From contig CM065802.1 of NCBI GenBank assembly GCA_033398695.1, positions 206,603,096 through 206,667,095 on the forward strand: a stretch of DNA of 64,000 nucleotides, written 5' to 3'. A program made the translations under genes and the position numbers. Origin of the DNA: Orobanche coerulescens. Its lineage: Eukaryota; Streptophyta; Magnoliopsida; Lamiales; Orobanchaceae. The notes under the pieces were generated by a model. The model was not told the DNA's origin and did no database searches. It worked only from the letters and a program-made list of their open reading frames with translations. Positions 10,825-21,338 of the stretch are shown here, piece by piece (the first letter of the stretch is position 1; every line of letters starts with the position of its first letter).

Positions 10825-11125
10825 TAAAAAAAAAAGAGATGAAAAAAGATGTGTTGGTGAAAAGAGCTACACATTAGCAAATAACGGTGTGAAAGCTCCT
10901 TAAAAAAAAGAGATGAAAAAAATTGTGTTGGTGAAAAGAGCTGCACGTTAGCAAATAACGGTGTGAAAGCTATCACCTAAAAAAAAGAGATGAAAAAATT
11001 GTGTTGGTGAAAAGAGCTGCACGTTAGCAAGTAATGGTGTGAAAGCTATCACCTAAAAAAAATAGAAATTGTGTTGGTGAAAAGAGCTACACGTTAGCAA
11101 ATAACGGTGTGAAAGCTATCACTAA
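10825..11125 (+). repeat. Four-copy tandem repeat of 70-76 bp in element J
   Basis: Each unit holds a poly-A/GAGATGAAAAA block, GTGTTGGTGAAAAGAGCT and TAGCAAATAACGGTGTGAAAGC. The GTGTTGGTGA block starts at 10851, 10925, 11001 and 11071. Copies differ by small indels in the A-rich part. Confidence 0.88.
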
Positions 11126-11579
11126 AAGGGATGTAGTTTATAAGCAGATTTGAATTAACTAGCAGCTGAATTTCAATACACTCAATTTCGTGAACAATCA
11201 CAATATTTGATGACGCCGATGAAATTCTTCTTCATATTGAGTCGAAAAATAAATGAGTGATCGAGAGCAACCATTAAAGGGAGTCGTGTGTATCACGAGT
11301 GGGAAAGAAATAATCAACCTTTTGGGGGAAAACCTTGAATTTGGAATTACAAAATAAAACCGTGTTTTAACTTCAAAAACATTAGTAGATTTATTTTAAA
11401 TCTTGATTCATTTCTATCTACTGTATAAAGCTGGTTGTTGTGTATTAATGGCATGTTGATCTCCTTTTCTCTTTTTATATTTTAATTTATGTGTGTATTA
11501 TTTTTCTTATTTTTGTGTTATTTTTATTTTTATTTTTGGAGCGTGAATAATAAAGAGTCTTGCTCGGGACTAGCAAGAA

Positions 11580-11595
11580 TTCAAGTTTGGAGGTG
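11580..11595 (+). other. Polypurine tract of element J
   Basis: TTCAAGTTTGGAGGTG directly before the 3' LTR start at 11596. The preceding GCTCGGGACTAGCAAG is also a common context for Athila-like 3' ends. Confidence 0.7.
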
Positions 11596-12297
11596 TGATA
11601 AGTGTCAGTTTTATACACTTATCCTTGGTTTGTATCGATATATTTCACCCATAATTGAGCTAGTCTACTCGTTTTTGCTTAGAATTAATTAACTTTTAAT
11701 AATTTTATTATTTATCAGATGAAGATGTAAATTTAGTCTTAATCGGATTGAATTACTGATTTACTCAATAATTAACATGTGTATAAAATATTCTCTTTGT
11801 TGAATTTTTATGTATTCATGTTGTAGGTCTTTCCGATACGAGTTCGGTAGTCTTTCTTGATTCAAAATCAGAGTTAAATATCAAAAGTTATCATCCGAAG
11901 AAGATTTGGGGCAAAAACGCAAAGTCCAAGAAATTTTGGGCTGAAAACGTAACTCACAAAGCAACCAGTGTACAAAAAATACGAAGCCATGTCACGGCCG
12001 TAACTACCGAATGTTACGGCCGTAAGCCATCCTAGTTACGGCCATAATTCCTAAATGTTACATCCGTAACTCTTGACAGATTGTGATCATTTGTCTAATT
12101 TTTTATACTTTTGGTGTATTATTGAGGGGATGACTGGCATTGATCCGATCTATTGTAACAATGCTGGAGTTTTGGAGCTATTAGATGACTTTAAGTGTAT
12201 AAATAGACCCCTTAGATCTATCATCAATCATCATTCATCTTATATTTTTCCATTTTTTGTAATATTTTCTTTTTGTGTGAAGAACACACTTGTGTGC
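11596..12297 (+). repeat. Element J 3' LTR, truncated
   Basis: It matches 6676-7377 including the palindromes (about 11991-12070, two of them mutated) and the TATA box. Homology stops after ACACTTGTGT, where element K sequence begins; about 900 bp of LTR are missing. Confidence 0.85.
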
Positions 12298-13942
12298 AAA
12301 CCAAGAAGCAATCAAGAATATAACAAAAGAAGAAAAAAAACAGCAGAAAAGAAAAAAATATCTAGAGTAAGACCAGAAACACTGATCACAATATCAACAC
12401 TAATAAAAATAAATTAGTCACCGGCAACTGCACCAAAAACTTGTTGGCTATATTTTTAAACTTCCGTAAGTGTACGAAATAGGTGTAGAAAATGGCGAGC
12501 AAGGTCGTATTCCACAAAGACATAATTATTTATATTGCATTGAGTACTAGATTGTAGTGGTTCCAATTTTATCTAGACGGTCGATATTTGGAAGAATGGT
12601 TGTCTAAACTATAAAATAATAAAATTAAATTATACAAGTTGTATTAGTCGAATCAAATAGAATTTTAAGAGTTTCAAAAGATAGATTCCAAAGCTAGGTT
12701 TCTGTTGATTGCTAGGTTTAATCAGAATCGATTTCAATAGAGTTCTACGTGCCTTCTCAATATGATAATCACCATAATATCTTAAAGTCCCTCCCGAGAT
12801 GCATTAAAACGTAGATTACACAATCTATAATGACGGCTCCATCTACTATAGATTATCTAACTCTAAAAATTTTATAAGATCAGATGTCATCACAGTTCAT
12901 GACCGATATCACAATCTCGCAATTGATTATGTCAAATACTCGAGATCTATTAACGGTTTTTTCTCCCGAATTATGAGCAATTAAGTTAAACATGAAAAAA
13001 CATTGATCAAGTGTTCCAACATGAATTATAACCAAGTATTTGAAAAGGGAATCACAATATATATATATATAATTATCAATCCTTCAAAATCATAGCAATT
13101 CAACGTACTCCCATGCTTAGAATATAAAGTTTAGCTGGACATGGTGAAAAGAGAAAGATCAATCATCATGATGTTCAACATGCTCAAACTAAACAAAACA
13201 ACAAAATAAGTAAAAGATAGGGAGAAGATAAAACTCGAATGATTTTTCGGTCGATCTTGATTCAACCCTTCAAGCGTTCTTGCTCCTTCTTGTTGTGGTC
13301 TTGTTGATGCCTTGTCAAAATCCCCTTCTTTTCTCACTCCATTCCTCTTAATCTTTGTTTTGCAACCTCTCACAGTCTCCCCCCTCCCCCAAAAAAATTG
13401 ACCGCAAATGATCTCAAGGAGAACTTAAATAATCAAGAAGTGGACAAAAAGTTCAAACCATAAAGCCACCCAAATTTCAACAGCTGATCCGCCAATAGAC
13501 ACGACCGTGTCAAATTAGGACACAGTTGTGTCCCACTCCTCTAGAAAAGTGCATTTTGTTCTGGACTGTGACTCGGTCAGTGACACGGCGGTGTTAGTGC
13601 CCGTGTGTACCTGACACCCAGTGATACAGATGTATCAGTGCTCGTGTAAGTGCCCGTCCCGTGTGTGTCTGACATGGTTCATTTTTTGTCTTTTTGGCTC
13701 CCTCCTTATGCCCGTGTCTCGTTTCTTTGGGATCGAGATATCTTACTTGGTGACTAATGACCTTAAAATATTTCAATATAAACCTGAAATCACATAAAAA
13801 CAATAAAAAGTAATTGAGTCCAACAAAATAAAAAACTTAATGAACAACGGTTCAATTCTAACACATTTATACGTAATTGAGCTCAATAAAAACGCCTAAA
13901 ATATATCTAAAATTAGATGTTAGCAAGCGACACGTTACCCCA
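12298..13942 (-). mobile_element. Element K: remnant of a second Athila-like element, reverse orientation
   Basis: Reading the minus strand, an LTR of about 1.5 kb (about 13942 down to 12442) ends in CCAACA and is followed by a degenerate PBS resembling that of J (12421-12441), then about 120 bp of purine-rich leader up to the junction with J. The LTR's upper end is placed at 13942 by the TG start and weak similarity to the J LTR start, so it may be off by tens of bases. No coding sequence remains. Confidence 0.6.
13499..13650 (-). promoter_or_regulatory. CACG/CGTG palindrome cluster in the K LTR
   Basis: Repeated imperfect palindromes of the form GACACGnnCGTGTC and GTGCCCGTGTGT. In sense orientation they lie upstream of a TATTTAAG box near 13425. 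The position matches that of the palindrome arrays in the other LTRs, but the copies are more degenerate. Confidence 0.5.
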
Positions 13943-14332
13943 GCCATTATTTGGTGGAAGAAAAAAATTCCGTCAATCCTTTTGGGGAAAGAAAAAAAAA
14001 ACGAAATATTCAAATGCCCGTAAAAATAGCAAGTTAAAACTCCAACATTTTAGCAATTTGAATGGCCACACTTGATAATTGTTCTAATTCCATGTTAATG
14101 CCCAATTAAAGACGAACAATCCCATTGATTTAGCAAGTGCAAGAATTTTTTAGTCACATATGTAAAAGGAAATTTAAATAATAAAAAATTTAATCAAATA
14201 TTAAGTCTTCATATTTCATCACAATATGATCCATTTATCCTCCACTCATTCTTGCGCCCTTTCCCCCACAAGCAACGGAAAACAAACAGCAAAAGGTTGA
14301 GAGCAGCCCGTGGCCGCGGTGACAAATTGGAG
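13943..14332. other. Upstream region of the USP gene
   Basis: AT-rich DNA with no frame of note. The last 90 bp become CT-rich and then GC-rich, as expected for a 5' UTR. No convincing TATA box was identified. Confidence 0.4.
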
Positions 14333-15239
14333 ATGATGGAAGGCGGGAGGGCGCCGTCGCATAAGGTGATGGTGGTGGCCGACCCCAGCCGCGAATCCCA
14401 CGGTGCACTTCAGTACGCTCTCTCACACGCAGTCCACGACAACGACACCCTGGTTCTCCTTCATGTCGAGAACCCATGCGCGTGGAAGAACCCATTCGGT
14501 GCGTTATTCAAATATCCGATGTCGCCAGGAACCGCCGCCGGCTGCTACACTTCGTCCGTGGCGGCGGAGGGTCGCGGAGGAGGAAGAGAGTTAGATTTCC
14601 TTGATGGAATGAAGCGTATCTGCTCGGCGGCTAAACCGAAGCTGAAGGTGGTGGTGGAGAAGGTGGAAATGGCGGAGGGAAAGGATAAGGCTTCTCTGAT
14701 TCTTGCCCATAGCGCGGCGTGTAAAGTTGATCTTCTTATTATCGGGCAAAGGAGGAGTAGCCCTCTCTCAAATTCACTTTTAGGGTGAGGGAGTTTATAC
14801 TTTATACCAATATTTGCATCTTTCTACACACAAATGCATTTGAGACATTGGTAAAGTTTGAAAAACCGATGTATGATGGTCTACGTGTTGTTTTTACAAT
14901 ATGAATCATGTAACGTGACATGACTATATCAATTATCTCGACTCATCACCGTTTTATGATATTTTCCATATAACTAGAAAAACATATGATGTTCGTGCCA
15001 ATTAACCGTGAACTATTTTTGTGTTCCTCTTCTCAAAGATAGTTGCAACCCATTAACCTTGCCTGTGAAAATCTCTTTTTAACAGGACTAGACGAGGATT
15101 ATCACTTAGAGGATTCGACACAGCAGATTACGTTGTTGAGAACAGCAAATGCACCTGTGTTGCAGTACAGAAAAAGGGACAAAATGGAGGATATCTACTC
15201 AACAGCAAATCGCACAAGAACTTCTGGCTCTTGGCATAG
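14333..15239 (+). CDS. Universal stress protein (USP-A-like) family gene, two exons
   Basis: The gene predicts a 193-aa soluble protein of the plant UspA-like family, alpha/beta nucleotide-binding-fold proteins linked to stress responses. Exon 1 is 14333-14784 and exon 2 is 15110-15239, with a 325-bp intron (GTGAGG...CTTAG). Splicing keeps phase and joins SLL to GGFDTADYVVENSKC. Evidence for the family is KVMVVADPS near the start, a strand reading DTLVLLHVENP, the DLLIIGQRRS strand-loop and the C-terminal VAVQKKGQNGGYLLN...NFWLLA typical of plant members. ATG at 14333 or 14336 both fit; the frame is open further upstream but with implausible composition. No lesion is visible, so it is the best candidate for a working host gene here. 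Confidence 0.88.
14785..15109 (+). other. Intron of the USP gene
   Basis: The donor AGG|GTGAGG and acceptor CACTTAG|A give an in-phase join. The interior is AT-rich with no other feature. Confidence 0.82.
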
Positions 15240-15396
15240 ACACAGTTTTAACGGTTCCGCGTTTTATCTGAGAAACTTTTTCTTTTGATTACCGGTTTCA
15301 GTTGATTTGTGGGTCACTACTTGCAGGGCAATTCATATCCTCTGGTTGCAAAGATTGATCACCTCATCTGTTTATATCAAATGACAACAAATGATA

Positions 15397-16765
15397 TTCC
15401 CCGTCTACGAAGAGTGTAGTAATAATTCAGTTTCGGTACGTCCGCACAGATTGTATACTTTCTATTTTAAGACTTGACCTACATGTTGAAATTGGTGTGT
15501 TACAAACTTGCTGGATGGAAAAAGAAATTACAATTGGAATACAAAAATTACAATTCGAAAATAGAAACTACAAACTCGTACGGAAATGAAAATACAAAAC
15601 TCGAAACAGAATTGAAAATACAAGAAAATAAATTGTAAAACCGTAAACTAATGCCGAGTCGAGGAATCCTCTATCCACAAGACAAAATACGCCCCGTTAG
15701 TGCTTTCGGTTTTGACGTATCGCCCCCAAAGGTAAAACGGCAACGTCTCGAAGGTAGTAGCACCACAAGACCTACGAGCTCCGGCGAACCAGAACGAGGT
15801 GAGGACGAAGCTGTTACTATGAACTATGAACTGTATGCTTTATGCTGTATGCCAGAGTTTCGAAAAATTGCATGTACAGAAGCAAAGGTATGCATGCCTA
15901 TTTATAGGCCATCTCACCTGCAGGGGGTTTAAACACAGCCCTTATGACTGTCATAATGCAGTCATTTATGTTGCATTATGCTCAGGAGTTACGAATTTCA
16001 AACAAATGACAGGGGTTACGAAATTCAAACATGCCATTAACTCCTCCTCATTACTCTGGGAGGTTACAGACTTGTATTGGCTGAATTTGAATAACCAGGA
16101 TGTACCTGGACTGTATTCAGCTCTTTAACCACTTGACGGATGTACCCGGACATCCTTATGTGCACATACGAGCCCAACTACGTTGTTGAGCTTGTCCAAA
16201 AAATTCTTTAGGCAGGCCAAGGCCTAGCCCACGACCAGGCCCAAAGAACAGCCCAAAGACCACCCAAAGACCAATTTCCAAGGTCCAAGGTCCAAGGTCC
16301 ATGGCACGAGGCACGCGGCTCGCGGCCGAGGCCGAGGCGAGGCGGGCGGCGGCGGCGGCGCGCGCGTGTGGGCTATAAGCCCATACACATGTGACATTAA
16401 TTATTACATGAGTAAAGGTAACTCCTTATATACTAGAATAATGGCGGTTCATTATTCAATGTGAGATATCATCCCTTATTAATTCACAATTAAGTGACAA
16501 ACTTTAATTCACTATTTCTCACTCATCGGGAATCGGTTTAGAGAAAGTGAATATACCACGATCATCTACTCGGAACGTAGATCGATCCTATGATATTTAA
16601 TTTTACAAAATAAAATCAAAATCATTAACGATTCCAACACTACACTCTATCTTTGATTTTTACTCTCATTACATCTCAACTTTTACCATCATTACTTTAT
16701 CTACCTAATATTTATTAAAATCTGTATCAGGTTAAACGTGCCATACTCTTCGTGGATGGAGGAAG
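15397..16765. mobile_element. Stowaway-like MITE split by a solo LTR
   Basis: Inverted termini TTCCCCGTCTACGAAGAGT (15397 on) and its diverged complement ending at 16765 (ACTCTTCGTGGATGGAGGAAG) are each flanked by TA (15395-15396 and 16766-16767), the target of Stowaway/Tc1-mariner MITEs. Without the inserted LTR and one duplication copy the MITE is about 208 bp, a usual size. It lies about 160 bp past the USP stop codon. Confidence 0.7.
15484..16639 (-). repeat. Solo LTR (copia-like) with CTACA target duplication
   Basis: The plus strand starts TGTTGAAATT and ends ATTCCAACA, with perfect 5-bp repeats CTACA at 15479-15483 and 16640-16644. No internal region is attached, so this is a solo LTR left by recombination. 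Sense orientation is probably minus (TGTTGGAATCG start). It includes a GC-rich GGC-repeat stretch near 16320-16370. A 93-codon frame at 15651-15932 lies antisense to the LTR and is not considered a gene. Confidence 0.82.
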
Positions 16766-18463
16766 TATCATCCAGTAAATAAGCACTACTTATTTGAGCA
16801 CTCAAAAAATATACGCCCCATTTGGAATTGGTTAAATTTGAAAATAATCAGCTTTATTGATGAATTTTTAAATTAGACAGTGTTTGGTAGATGAAAAGAA
16901 CAGATTTTTCAAAAATTTATGGGTCACTGGCAGCAGATTTTGGAAGCATCACTTAAACCGTTGTCATAAAAACACTAGAAGTCAATATTTTATATCTTAA
17001 AAGCAATTTAAAAAATAATATTTATCAAACATAAATCTGTTTTAAATTCACAATTAATTATTTTCACATCTCTAAACTATATTAGTTTTTTTTCAAGTCA
17101 CATCAATATCAAACCAGGCCTAAATTAAGTTTGACATACTCAACTAGTACACCCTTTATATGCTAAAGATTTTACATAAATTAAATGAAAACTTGGATCC
17201 TCAAATGACTAAAAACGCACCCCTCATTATAAGATAATATTAGAGGTTTTGATGATACTAGAGGTTTCACAACACTGCCAAATAAGCATTTGTGCCGATG
17301 ATCAACGGACAACCAATTAAAGTCGTTATTGTGCGGTCGTCGGCAAACTTGCTCTATGTCGTTGGTTAAACTTTGACACTTTAGCCGACATCCGAGAAAC
17401 CTTTAGCCGACTCCAAGTGGATTGTTGGCTAAATCCTTACGTTTTTTTCCTTTAGGTTTATATGTGCAACTCCCTTTTTGGGATACACACAAAAAGAAGG
17501 GAAGAAACACCAGGAATTTCGTGGACGGATTGGTTTCACAGCACTGCTAAGTATTATTGATCTATGTTTTGAATCATTAACTCAAAAAATTGTTTAATCA
17601 AACTAAAAAATTCTTAATATAAACAAATGTCAATAATAAATTCAAATTATACATTTTCATATGAATTAGCTTAATATATCCTCGATGCGGAGAAAAATAA
17701 GCCTTCAACTAATAATTTTAGGTGAAAATTGAAGAATTTTTAGTTTGAATATTAAGATTTTGGGATGAGATTTTTCAGAAGAAGAAGAAGAAGAAAGTAG
17801 AAAGAAACCGGAGAGGATGAAGAGAGGCGCTTGATTGATACGAAGTAAACAAACAACATTTTATATTTAGCATAGGATATTTGACGCTAAAAAATCCTAC
17901 CACTTATAATGGCGTTACATATGTGACGTCATTATTAAAAAAATCTACAAAAAAATATTATTGCCACTAAAGAATTAGCAGTCAGAAATATTACAAAAAT
18001 CGCTCCGCCACTCCTTTGGCTTAAAAAATGTACCGCCTTTATGTTAACTTGACTTGTGTTTTTCAAAAGTAAACGCTGAGATTTTGACGCCTTTATTTCT
18101 TTAGTTTCAAACTTTCATGGAAAGCTAATAATTTGAAGCCATTGTAGCTTTTCAGTAGTGAAGGTTGCAAGTTTTTTTCGGTAAGTTTATAACGCAAATG
18201 ACTAGTTCAACTGAACTTGGACGCCTTAATTTCGATAAGAACAGCCCCGGTTCTGGGCCTATGCGGTATGTTCAGCCGCATAGGGCCTCAACTCTTCTGG
18301 GGCCCAGAATCAAAGCCCAAGTATAATTTTTTTCTCTTTGTTATTTGACATGTTTTTTAAATAATCGTTATGCTGCCTAAAATTAGAAAATGTGATTCAG
18401 GTTGTGAAAAGCGTGAGAAAAAATAAAGAATTAAAAAGTAGGTTCATTCGCAAAGAGGAGCTC
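16766..18463. other. Intergenic DNA with possible MITE and CACTA relics
   Basis: No gene is supported. Near 16813-17122, imperfect inverted ends (about CGCCCCATTTGGAATT and AATATCAAACCAGGCC) suggest a hAT-type MITE. Sequence with repeated TAGCCGAC-like motifs (17260-17440) and an end reading TTTTCAGTAGTG at 18149-18160 resembles CACTA subterminal and terminal sequence. A partner terminus could not be fixed. Confidence 0.35.
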
Positions 18464-18946
18464 TTGACGACTCGGTTTCCGCAATTTTGGTTTTCGGTAA
18501 TTTTCTTTTTTTCGGCAGAATTCTGTTTTGACGACTCGCTTGTGACCATTTCGTCATTATGAGAGTATTTAGTTCTGTACTTTTTGACGTCCGAGTTCGT
18601 TTCGGTGTCGTTTTGTTGAGTTCCGTGTTCTTAAGCGACTTTTCCGCGCTTGAGTTCGATTCTTGTGAATCTCGTTCGAAACTGTCGTTTCGTGTTTCTC
18701 GTAAGTTCATTTAACGTTGTTATACCTGTTGTGAGCTTCAGTTTGATTATCCGTTGTCGTATCGTGATTTTTCGGACTTTTGGGACCGTTTTGTAATTTT
18801 CCAAAGTTCTGGGTAATTGTTATCAGTTTCATTAAATTTGATATAATATACATTATAAGTTTAATGTATATAATATAATTCTGAAAATATTAAAATATAT
18901 ATGATTGTTCTACACATATCAAATAAAGCAATAAAAATTACAGAAA

Positions 18947-19019
18947 CTGACTTCAGCTCAGCGGTTTGATACCACCTCCATCTTATGGAGGTCACAGGTT
19001 CGAATCCCATGAGCAGCAA
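18947..19019 (+). other. tRNA-derived sequence (SINE-like head or tRNA relic)
   Basis: A box A-like CAGCTCAGCGGT (18954-18965) and a perfect box B GGTTCGAATCC (18997-19007) lie at tRNA-like spacing. The outer bases do not pair as a good acceptor stem, so a functional tRNA gene is unlikely. Confidence 0.5.
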
Positions 19020-19049
19020 AAATGCACAAAAAATGTACATTTACAGGTC

Positions 19050-19144
19050 GCGGGCGGGGCGGGCGGGCTGGGTGGGATGTGCGGGCAGGGCGGGCGGGCT
19101 GGGCGAGATGTGCGGGCGAACAGGGCAGGCAGGGGGCGGGATGT
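19050..19144. repeat. G-rich 31-bp minisatellite, three copies
   Basis: Units at 19050-19080, 19081-19111 and 19112-19144 read GCGGGC(G/A)GGG...GATGT. Frequent GGG runs on the plus strand give G-quadruplex potential. Confidence 0.8.
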
Positions 19145-19531
19145 GAGCATGGGCAATTGATTTTTTTATTTCAAAAGTTTTACAGCGGTTCTTATACAAC
19201 AGCTGTTAAAAAAATAATTTAAAAAAAAAATTAATTTAATAGCGGTCGTAAAAGAACCGCTGTTAAATTTAGAATTTAACAGCGATTTTTATACAACCGA
19301 TGTTAAATTTAACAGTGGTTCCGAAAACCGCTGTTAAAGGGGCTCCAGAACCGCTGTTAAATGCTGTTTTTGTAGTAGTGGTCGTTCGGACCAAAACCTT
19401 GTCGTTCACCTTTTTCCTTTCGCGTCATTTTATTCAAGGCAAGTAAATGTATTACATTCCATTATGTGTGTTACTGTTTCGATATGAATGATGAATCTGG
19501 ATATTTTGGGTTTGTGAGTTACTTGTTCCTT

Positions 19532-19745
19532 CCACCCGGAGCGTTCGACGGGACGTCTGGGGGTTGATACTAAGGGGTACGGCCGCGGAAGTGGACTTGG
19601 GTGCGTGTGTGGTTGAACTTCCACCCGGAGCGTTCGATGGGGCGTTTGGGGGCCGATACTAAGGGGTACGGCCGCGGAAGTGGTTTCCCACCCGGAGCGT
19701 TCGACGAGGCGTCTGGGGGTCGATACTAAGGGGTACGGCCACGGG
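19532..19745 (+). repeat. Three-copy GC-rich repeat in the C LTR
   Basis: CCACCCGGAGCGTTCGA followed by CGTYTGGGGG and GATACTAAGGGGTACGGCC occurs at 19532, 19621 and 19688, with spacers of different length. It resembles, on the sense strand, the GC-rich repeats in the LTRs of D, G and H. Confidence 0.82.
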
Positions 19746-19923
19746 TTACCAGTTATGAATGCTTGTGATATGGTGATGATTTCTTAAACTGTTTGAATGC
19801 CAATGTGATATTCCGGAATATGGCTTGAAAATGTTTTCTTAATGAGATGACTGTGTAAATCGTATCTGTATATAATGTAGTGTAATTGTGTACTTCCACT
19901 AGCTATTCGAATGCTAACTCCTT

Positions 19924-20813
19924 TGTTGTTACCCAAAATATTATCCGGAGACGATATTGCTGGAATGGTCGAGTAACAAAAAATGCGAGAACACTTCCGT
20001 GGGAAAATAGATAACACAAGATTTGCCGGGGTTGTTAGTCCCGGGCTTGAATGCTCTCGCGAGATGTTATTAATATAAATACTTTGGAGTACAAATACTA
20101 ATGTTAGAATCTATTACAATGAGTGTAAAGATTCTAGTTATCTTAGCTATAGAGCGTGAAGATTGTCGGAAGAACCAGATGTGATGCTCTGTGAGTTCTT
20201 GCTTATGATGTTCTGTGTATGAGAATGTATCTCTCTCTCGGTGCGTTTTTCACTGTACTCTCGATGATCCCAGGCCACTGTTGGAGGCCTGCTATTTATA
20301 GGAGACAAGGTTGCTGGGTCCTCTCTGGCGATCGCGGGTGACCGCCGTATTCTATATTAGAATAATGTGGGCGATCGTTCTATCACGTGGGGCTGTTTCC
20401 TTAAAGTCCGAAATTGCTGGCCGGTGTGCGAGCAATGGGAAGCTGCACGCGTCTGAGTCGGCTGCACTGGGAGGACCCACCTTGTACCTTTCGGCGGGCT
20501 TGTCGGTAGGAGAAAGGCTGGTGACAGGCTGGGGTCAAAGGCCTTATCTCGCGGCGCCTTTTGTGGATCTGCACGTGGGTCCACGTCTGAGATTCGGTCT
20601 TCGAAGACTTTGACAGGTGTCGGTTTCACATGCAGTATGGGACGATCGTCTACAGTCAGGTATCATCGACGATCGCCAGATGCCTAGAGACGATCGCCAG
20701 ATGCCTAGAGACGATCGCCAGATGCCTAGGTGCTTATCCAGCGTCCGTCTTCTTTGACTGGCTTCTGACCATCATGCCGATCGCCATCGAGGCGTATAAA
20801 TCTCCGCACAACA
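19924..20813 (-). repeat. Element B 3' LTR
   Basis: Plus-strand ends TGTTGTTACCC...GCACAACA. It is nearly identical to 31117-32016 except for a variable segment near 20404-20480. Its sense TATA is TATAAATA on the minus strand (about 20290-20297). Confidence 0.9.
20668..20730 (-). repeat. Three 21-bp tandem repeats with CGATCG cores in the B LTR
   Basis: GACGATCGCCAGATGCCTAGA units start at 20668, 20689 and 20710. The 5' LTR has the same three units at about 31871-31933, two with one change each. In sense orientation they are about 370 bp upstream of the TATA box. Confidence 0.85.
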
Positions 20814-20828
20814 ATTGCCCCCTAGCTC
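20814..20828 (-). other. Polypurine tract of element B
   Basis: On the minus strand AGCTAGGGGGCAAT immediately precedes the 3' LTR start, the normal site for plus-strand DNA priming. Confidence 0.6.
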
Positions 20829-21186
20829 GCTCCGATGTTGAAAACATGGGGTGAGGTGGCACTGTTGGCGATCGCTTGTTTCAGACGATTGGCTAGTCTG
20901 CTTATGATAAGGAAAATTGTCGCCTGGACGATCTGATTTCGAACCCGGACGATCTCCTTATGCGCTGGAAATAGCGGGAAATGGAGGCGGGCTCTTGAAA
21001 CGTTGCAGGGACACGCGTCGCGCTATCGTTGGGGGAGTCCGACGGTTTTGTCAGACTTGTCGTCTGGCGTGCCCTCGAAACGATGCGTACGCAGGTTTCG
21101 AGGGCTGCATTTAATGTGTCCCCCCCGACGGTTGCACTCCAGCCCCCGGGATTTCGCCTATTTGCACTAAGGTCCCTGCACTCGCT

Positions 21187-21194
21187 TATAAAAG
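21187..21194 (+). promoter_or_regulatory. TATA box for the antisense gene of B
   Basis: TATAAAAG in a GCTTATAAAAGGGC context, about 150 bp upstream of the gene's ATG. It faces away from the 3' LTR and opposite to gag-pol, suggesting the extra gene has its own promoter. Confidence 0.6.
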
Positions 21195-21338
21195 GGCTAG
21201 GGCCATTATACTTCCACTCTTTATGCGCCCCTGCTTTTCAGTCGAGATTTTGCTGAATTTTTTTGAAGAATCTTGTGCCGACCAACTCTCCTTTTAGGTA
21301 AGAACACAAATTTTCTCTTCCCCTTTACTTTTAAGATC

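Larger units (their letters stand above)
10015..11595 (+). other. Element J 3' interior: AT-rich, no gene seen
   Basis: Low-complexity AT-rich DNA with a TA run (about 10516-10534), a CAAGTTTGGGGGTGG tract near 10428 of the type seen downstream of Athila coding regions, and a possible splice acceptor (CTCTTGCAG near 10297-10305) just before an ATG at 10313. The tandem repeat is listed separately. Short open frames here are T-rich and unconvincing. Confidence 0.5.
6676..12297 (+). mobile_element. Element J: Athila-like non-autonomous LTR element carrying a LOG-family gene
   Basis: Two direct copies of one sequence bound the element: a full 5' LTR at 6676-8275 and a 3' LTR from 11596 that stops matching at 12297. 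The 5' LTR is followed at once by a primer-binding site of the kind found in Athila/Tat elements, and the 3' LTR is preceded by a polypurine tract in a context common in Athila-like elements. No gag, protease, RT or integrase is recognisable inside. The interior instead carries an unknown 181-aa frame (8500-9045), a LOG-family coding sequence (9359-10014) and a tandem repeat. The insertion cut element A at 6675. The outer 3' boundary is lost against element K, so no target duplication can be tested. Confidence 0.82.
18825..19380. mobile_element. CACTA-type transposon end inserted in the C LTR
   Basis: The right end reads GTTTTTGTAGTAGTG (to 19380), the complement of the canonical CACTACTACAAAAAC terminus. 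The last 200 bp hold many AACAGCGGTT-like subterminal repeats in both orientations (from about 19176). A left terminus was not found, so the left limit, set by loss of LTR similarity, is approximate. Confidence 0.65.

Noticed and set aside
15651..15932. 93-codon frame as a host gene
   Set aside because: It lies inside a solo LTR with a perfect target duplication and is antisense to it.
18947..19019. Functional tRNA gene
   Set aside because: Boxes A and B are present, but acceptor-stem pairing is poor and it sits in transposon sequence.
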